Assembly (NCBI RefSeq): GCF_001279005.1
Contig: NZ_LGCN01000240.1
Coordinates: 1-64,000 of the forward strand
Source of the DNA: Streptomyces caelestis
GTDB lineage: Bacteria > Actinomycetota > Actinomycetes > Streptomycetales > Streptomycetaceae
Length of the DNA: 64,000 nucleotides
Direction: 5' to 3'
Shown: positions 61,915 through 64,000 of the stretch, one piece after another
Layout: every line of letters starts with the position of its first letter
How positions within the stretch are numbered: position 1 is the first letter of the stretch
Translations under genes and position numbers: made by a program
Notes under the pieces: generated by a model
What the model saw: the letters and a program-made list of their open reading frames with translations, nothing else
Databases searched by the model: none
Told to the model about the DNA's origin: nothing

Positions 61915-62442
61915 TCAGCGGTCGTTGTGCAGGACGAGGTTGAGCTTCGCCCAGTCCTTGCCGCCGTTCTCCCCGTTGCGGAGCGTGATCTCGCTGACCG
62001 TCGAGGTCTGTCCCGCGGGGACGTAGCGGTTGAAGTTGTACTCGGCGTCGAGATCGGTGTTGGTGTCGTTCGTGCCCTCGTAGAACCGCAGGGTCACATA
62101 GATCATGACTCCGTCGGTGGCGTCCGTCTCCGCGGACACGTGCTTCTCCACACGGATCTCGCCCCCGCACGTGGTCTCCCACCACGCCGACGGCGTGCGA
62201 ACCTCGTTCACCCACCCCTCGGAGGCGACGTCGCCGCTGCAGTACGTACCGGCGGCGAAAATGCCCTCGTCGTCGCGGATCGTGTAGGTGCCGGTCAGAG
62301 CGATGTTCCGCCACACGGAGGCCGTGACCGCGTTCTCCCCCGCAGGCGCGGCCGCAACAGCAACCGGAGCTCCCGCCACCGTCAGACTCGCGACGGCTGT
62401 GGCTGCGGCCAGCATCCCCATGGTCTTTCTTCGTATGGACAT
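61915..62442 (-). CDS. Small secreted protein, function unknown
   Basis: 175 aa. MSIRRKTMGMLAAATAVAS begins a Sec signal peptide with basic n-region, hydrophobic core and a likely cut after AVAAAP (about residue 33). The mature part has two Cys (TYCSGDV, TTCGGEI) that may form a disulfide and reads as beta-rich (TGTYTIRDDEGIFAAG, VMIYVTLRFYEG, YVPAGQTSTVSEITL). GAGGGGGAAGAG precedes the ATG. I do not recognise the family. It lies about 120 bp upstream of the LuxR gene, same direction. Confidence 0.75.
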   Translation of the reverse strand: MSIRRKTMGMLAAATAVASLTVAGAPVAVAAAPAGENAVTASVWRNIALTGTYTIRDDEGIFAAGTYCSGDVASEGWVNEVRTPSAWWETTCGGEIRVEKHVSAETDATDGVMIYVTLRFYEGTNDTNTDLDAEYNFNRYVPAGQTSTVSEITLRNGENGGKDWAKLNLVLHNDR

Positions 62443-62869
62443 CTCTTCCCCCTCGTTGTCGTCACCGAACGCGCCGAAGGCGGCTCACCGCCATCGACCG
62501 GGTAAAGAGTGCCGTGGCCGGCCGGCATATCCCATCCCAGACATCTGGGGGGGCTCACCGCCGGCGCCCCGACCGTCCGGCAGCAGTCCGAACGGCCCGG
62601 CCCGCACCGGACGAAAGGCGCCGCGCCGCCCCATGGCCGACGAGAGCCGCCGAGGTCCGCCGCAGGCAGCGCATGGACGGCGACCCGTCGGCTCCGGACC
62701 CCCGTCGGCGTTCCGGCCGGCAGGCCGGGACGCTGTCGGCCGCAGCCGGCGCCACGGCCACGCTCACGCACCACGCGGGCACCGCGCCGGACCCCTGCCG
62801 GCGACAAGGGCGGCCGCGGGTATCGCACATCTCCGCGCAGGGGCAGTTCACGGATGTCCGCGACCAGGA
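62443..62869. other. Region without recognisable gene
   Basis: No supported gene. The right part may be decayed N-terminal sequence of the IS5 element that follows; I could not match it frame by frame. Confidence 0.4.
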
Positions 62870-63240
62870 CCAGGATGTGCTCGCCGTTGCGCTCACCGGC
62901 GGCGACCGGCACGACGTCACCCGGTCGCCGCCGCTGGTGGATGCGGTCCCTGCGCTCCGGGGCCCGCGGGGGCGTCCCCGCCACGGACTCCGACGCCGGC
63001 AGGCGGACCGGGGTCATGGCTTCGACAAGTACCGCCGCCGGCTGTGGAAGCGCGGCGTCAAGCCGATGACCGTCCGACGAGGCGCCGCCCACGACAGCGG
63101 ACTTGGCACAGTGCGCCTGGCTGCACCGGTTCGAGCGTCTGCGCATCCGCTACGAACGCCGAACCGCCCCGCACCAGGAGCTGCTGCGACCCGCCTGCTC
63201 GATCGTCTGGCCGCGGCGGCGCTCCCGGTCATTCCGGCCC
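62870..63240 (+). pseudogene. IS5-family transposase remnant
   Basis: LTGGDRHDVT, LVDAVPALRG, ADRGHGFDKYRRRLWKRGVKP and RRGAAHDSGLGTVR follow the C-terminal half of IS5-type DDE transposases (D-R-G-Y catalytic region) in one frame; WLHRFERLRIRYERR continues in another frame after about 63115. Trp and Tyr codons at key points are altered and the N-terminal part is not recognisable. Confidence 0.7.
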
Positions 63241-63386
63241 CGGAAGTGCGGGGACCGGTGGGCCGTCCAGTGCGGGGGGAGGAGATCCAGGCTTCCCGCA
63301 CACGGTCGGAGGGTTCGTGCGGGGCGCCTGGGCCGCCATCTGGACTCTCTGTTCACCTGGTCCGCCTGCTTCCTGGCCGGCGGGGC

Positions 63387-63419
63387 GGAGCCCGGCCGTC
63401 CGGGGGACGGCCGGGCTCC
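63387..63419 (-). terminator. Hairpin terminator of the P-domain protein gene
   Basis: A perfect 14-bp inverted repeat, arms 63387-63400 and 63406-63419 with a 5-nt loop, begins 30 bp beyond the stop at 63449. Confidence 0.8.
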
Positions 63420-63448
63420 TCGGGGTCACGCCGCGGTGGACGGGAGCC

Positions 63449-64000
63449 TCAGAAGGTCAGGCTCCAGCCGTCGAGGTATCCGGGGTCGACGGTGAAGATG
63501 CCGGGGGTGTTGTCGGTGACGCGCAGCTTCCACGTGCCGTTGGCGGGCACGGCCGACGCGTCCACGGTGAACGTGTCGTGGAGTTCCGTGCCCTCGTCCC
63601 AGACGAAGTCCTTCACCAGGATCACCGTGCCGTCCTCGGCGACGAGGTTGATCACCTGTCCGCCGATGAAGTCGTGGACGAGGTCGACGGTCACCTTGAG
63701 GTCGTCGGGCGCGTTGCCGGCCCGCCCCGTGACGGTGATGGGTGACTCGACGGTGACCCAGTTGGGGATGTCGACCCGGGCCGGATTGGTGAAGAAGTCC
63801 CCGCCGGAGGCCAGCACGGACCAGGCGAAGGAGAGTTCGCGGGTCTCCGAGGCGGAGTTCGTGACGGTGACGACCGTGGAGAAGTCGCCCGCCGCCGTCG
63901 GGGTTCCGCTGATGACCCCGGTGGCGGTGTCGATGCTCAGTCCGGCCGGCAGGCCGGCCGCGGCGTAGCCGAGAGCGCCGGGACGGGTCGAGACCGCGTC
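63449..64000 (-). CDS. Secreted protein with Ig-like and proprotein-convertase P domains, partial
   Basis: 183 C-terminal residues; the frame runs off the right edge without a start. The first 60 visible residues, LPAGLSIDTATGVISGTPTAAGDF, are a putative Ig (He_PIG) repeat. The last 110, WVTVESPITVTGRAGNAPDDLKV ... GTWKLRVTDNTPGIFTVDPGYLDGWSLTF, form a P-domain, the beta-sandwich that ends many secreted subtilisin-like and metallo-proteases. So this is probably the tail of an exported protease. The catalytic part lies outside the window, so the class cannot be told. Confidence 0.82.
   Translation of the reverse strand, partial: DAVSTRPGALGYAAAGLPAGLSIDTATGVISGTPTAAGDFSTVVTVTNSASETRELSFAWSVLASGGDFFTNPARVDIPNWVTVESPITVTGRAGNAPDDLKVTVDLVHDFIGGQVINLVAEDGTVILVKDFVWDEGTELHDTFTVDASAVPANGTWKLRVTDNTPGIFTVDPGYLDGWSLTF

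Noticed and set aside
1..64000. IdeR/DmdR1 iron boxes (TTAGG-type palindromes), CRISPR arrays, tRNA or rRNA genes.
   Set aside because: Looked for by eye; none seen. The metal-type boxes present fit the Zur/Fur pattern instead.

Overview
The window reads as Streptomyces, or a close relative. It has very high G+C, GC-rich third codon positions, frequent GTG and TTG starts, long runs of genes coupled by ATGA/GTGA overlaps, and three adjoining stretches of secondary-metabolite genes separated by decayed transposase and recombinase fragments, as is common on Streptomyces chromosome arms. No rRNA, tRNA or CRISPR array was seen. All functions are read from sequence motifs without database searches.

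Region 1 (1-8337, plus strand) is the right end of a cluster entered from outside the window. It holds the tail of an NRPS (carrier domain), a 2,3-diaminopropionate dehydrogenase of the SbnB type, a free adenylation domain, a free carrier protein, a thymidylate-kinase-like P-loop kinase, an amino acid kinase closely resembling the fosfomycin kinase FomA, a class V aminotransferase resembling PhnW (2-aminoethylphosphonate transaminase) and a large FAD/NAD(P)-binding protein. The FomA-like and PhnW-like genes together suggest a phosphonate or phosphono-peptide with phosphorylation as self-protection, although no PEP mutase lies in the window. DUF402 and PNPOx-family genes follow (8351-9777), then an IS3 remnant.

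Region 2 (10632-34408) is a metallophore locus. A nine-gene minus-strand operon (33493 to 12834) encodes T-Cy-A(Cys)-T, KS-AT-KR-T-Cy-TE, a Dpp/Nik-type ABC importer, two free methyltransferases and a T-Cy-T protein. Together these give the yersiniabactin set of domains (five carriers, three Cy, one Cys A domain, one KS-AT-KR, two methyltransferases, one TE), but split over separate proteins. A saccharopine-dehydrogenase-like reductase, a thioredoxin-reductase-like flavoprotein and a third, separate methyltransferase gene lie at the two ends. Three Zur/Fur-like boxes sit upstream of the operon, of the reductase/flavoprotein pair and of the separate methyltransferase.

Region 3 (34409-41303) is mixed: a VOC protein, a divergent MerR/SulP pair with a palindromic operator, and remnants of a tyrosine recombinase, a glyoxalase and an SH3 protein, plus a CdiI-like orphan.

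Region 4 (41304-58307, minus strand) is a third biosynthetic operon: C-A-T-TE, then A-T-C-A(Pro-like)-T-KS-KR-T-TE with an AT-less PKS module, then GSCFA and SGNH proteins, a TauD-type dioxygenase and an unrecognised protein.

Region 5 (58308-64000) holds a long non-coding stretch, IS3, serine recombinase and IS5 remnants, a LuxR regulator, a small secreted protein, and the C-terminus of a secreted P-domain protein running off the right edge.
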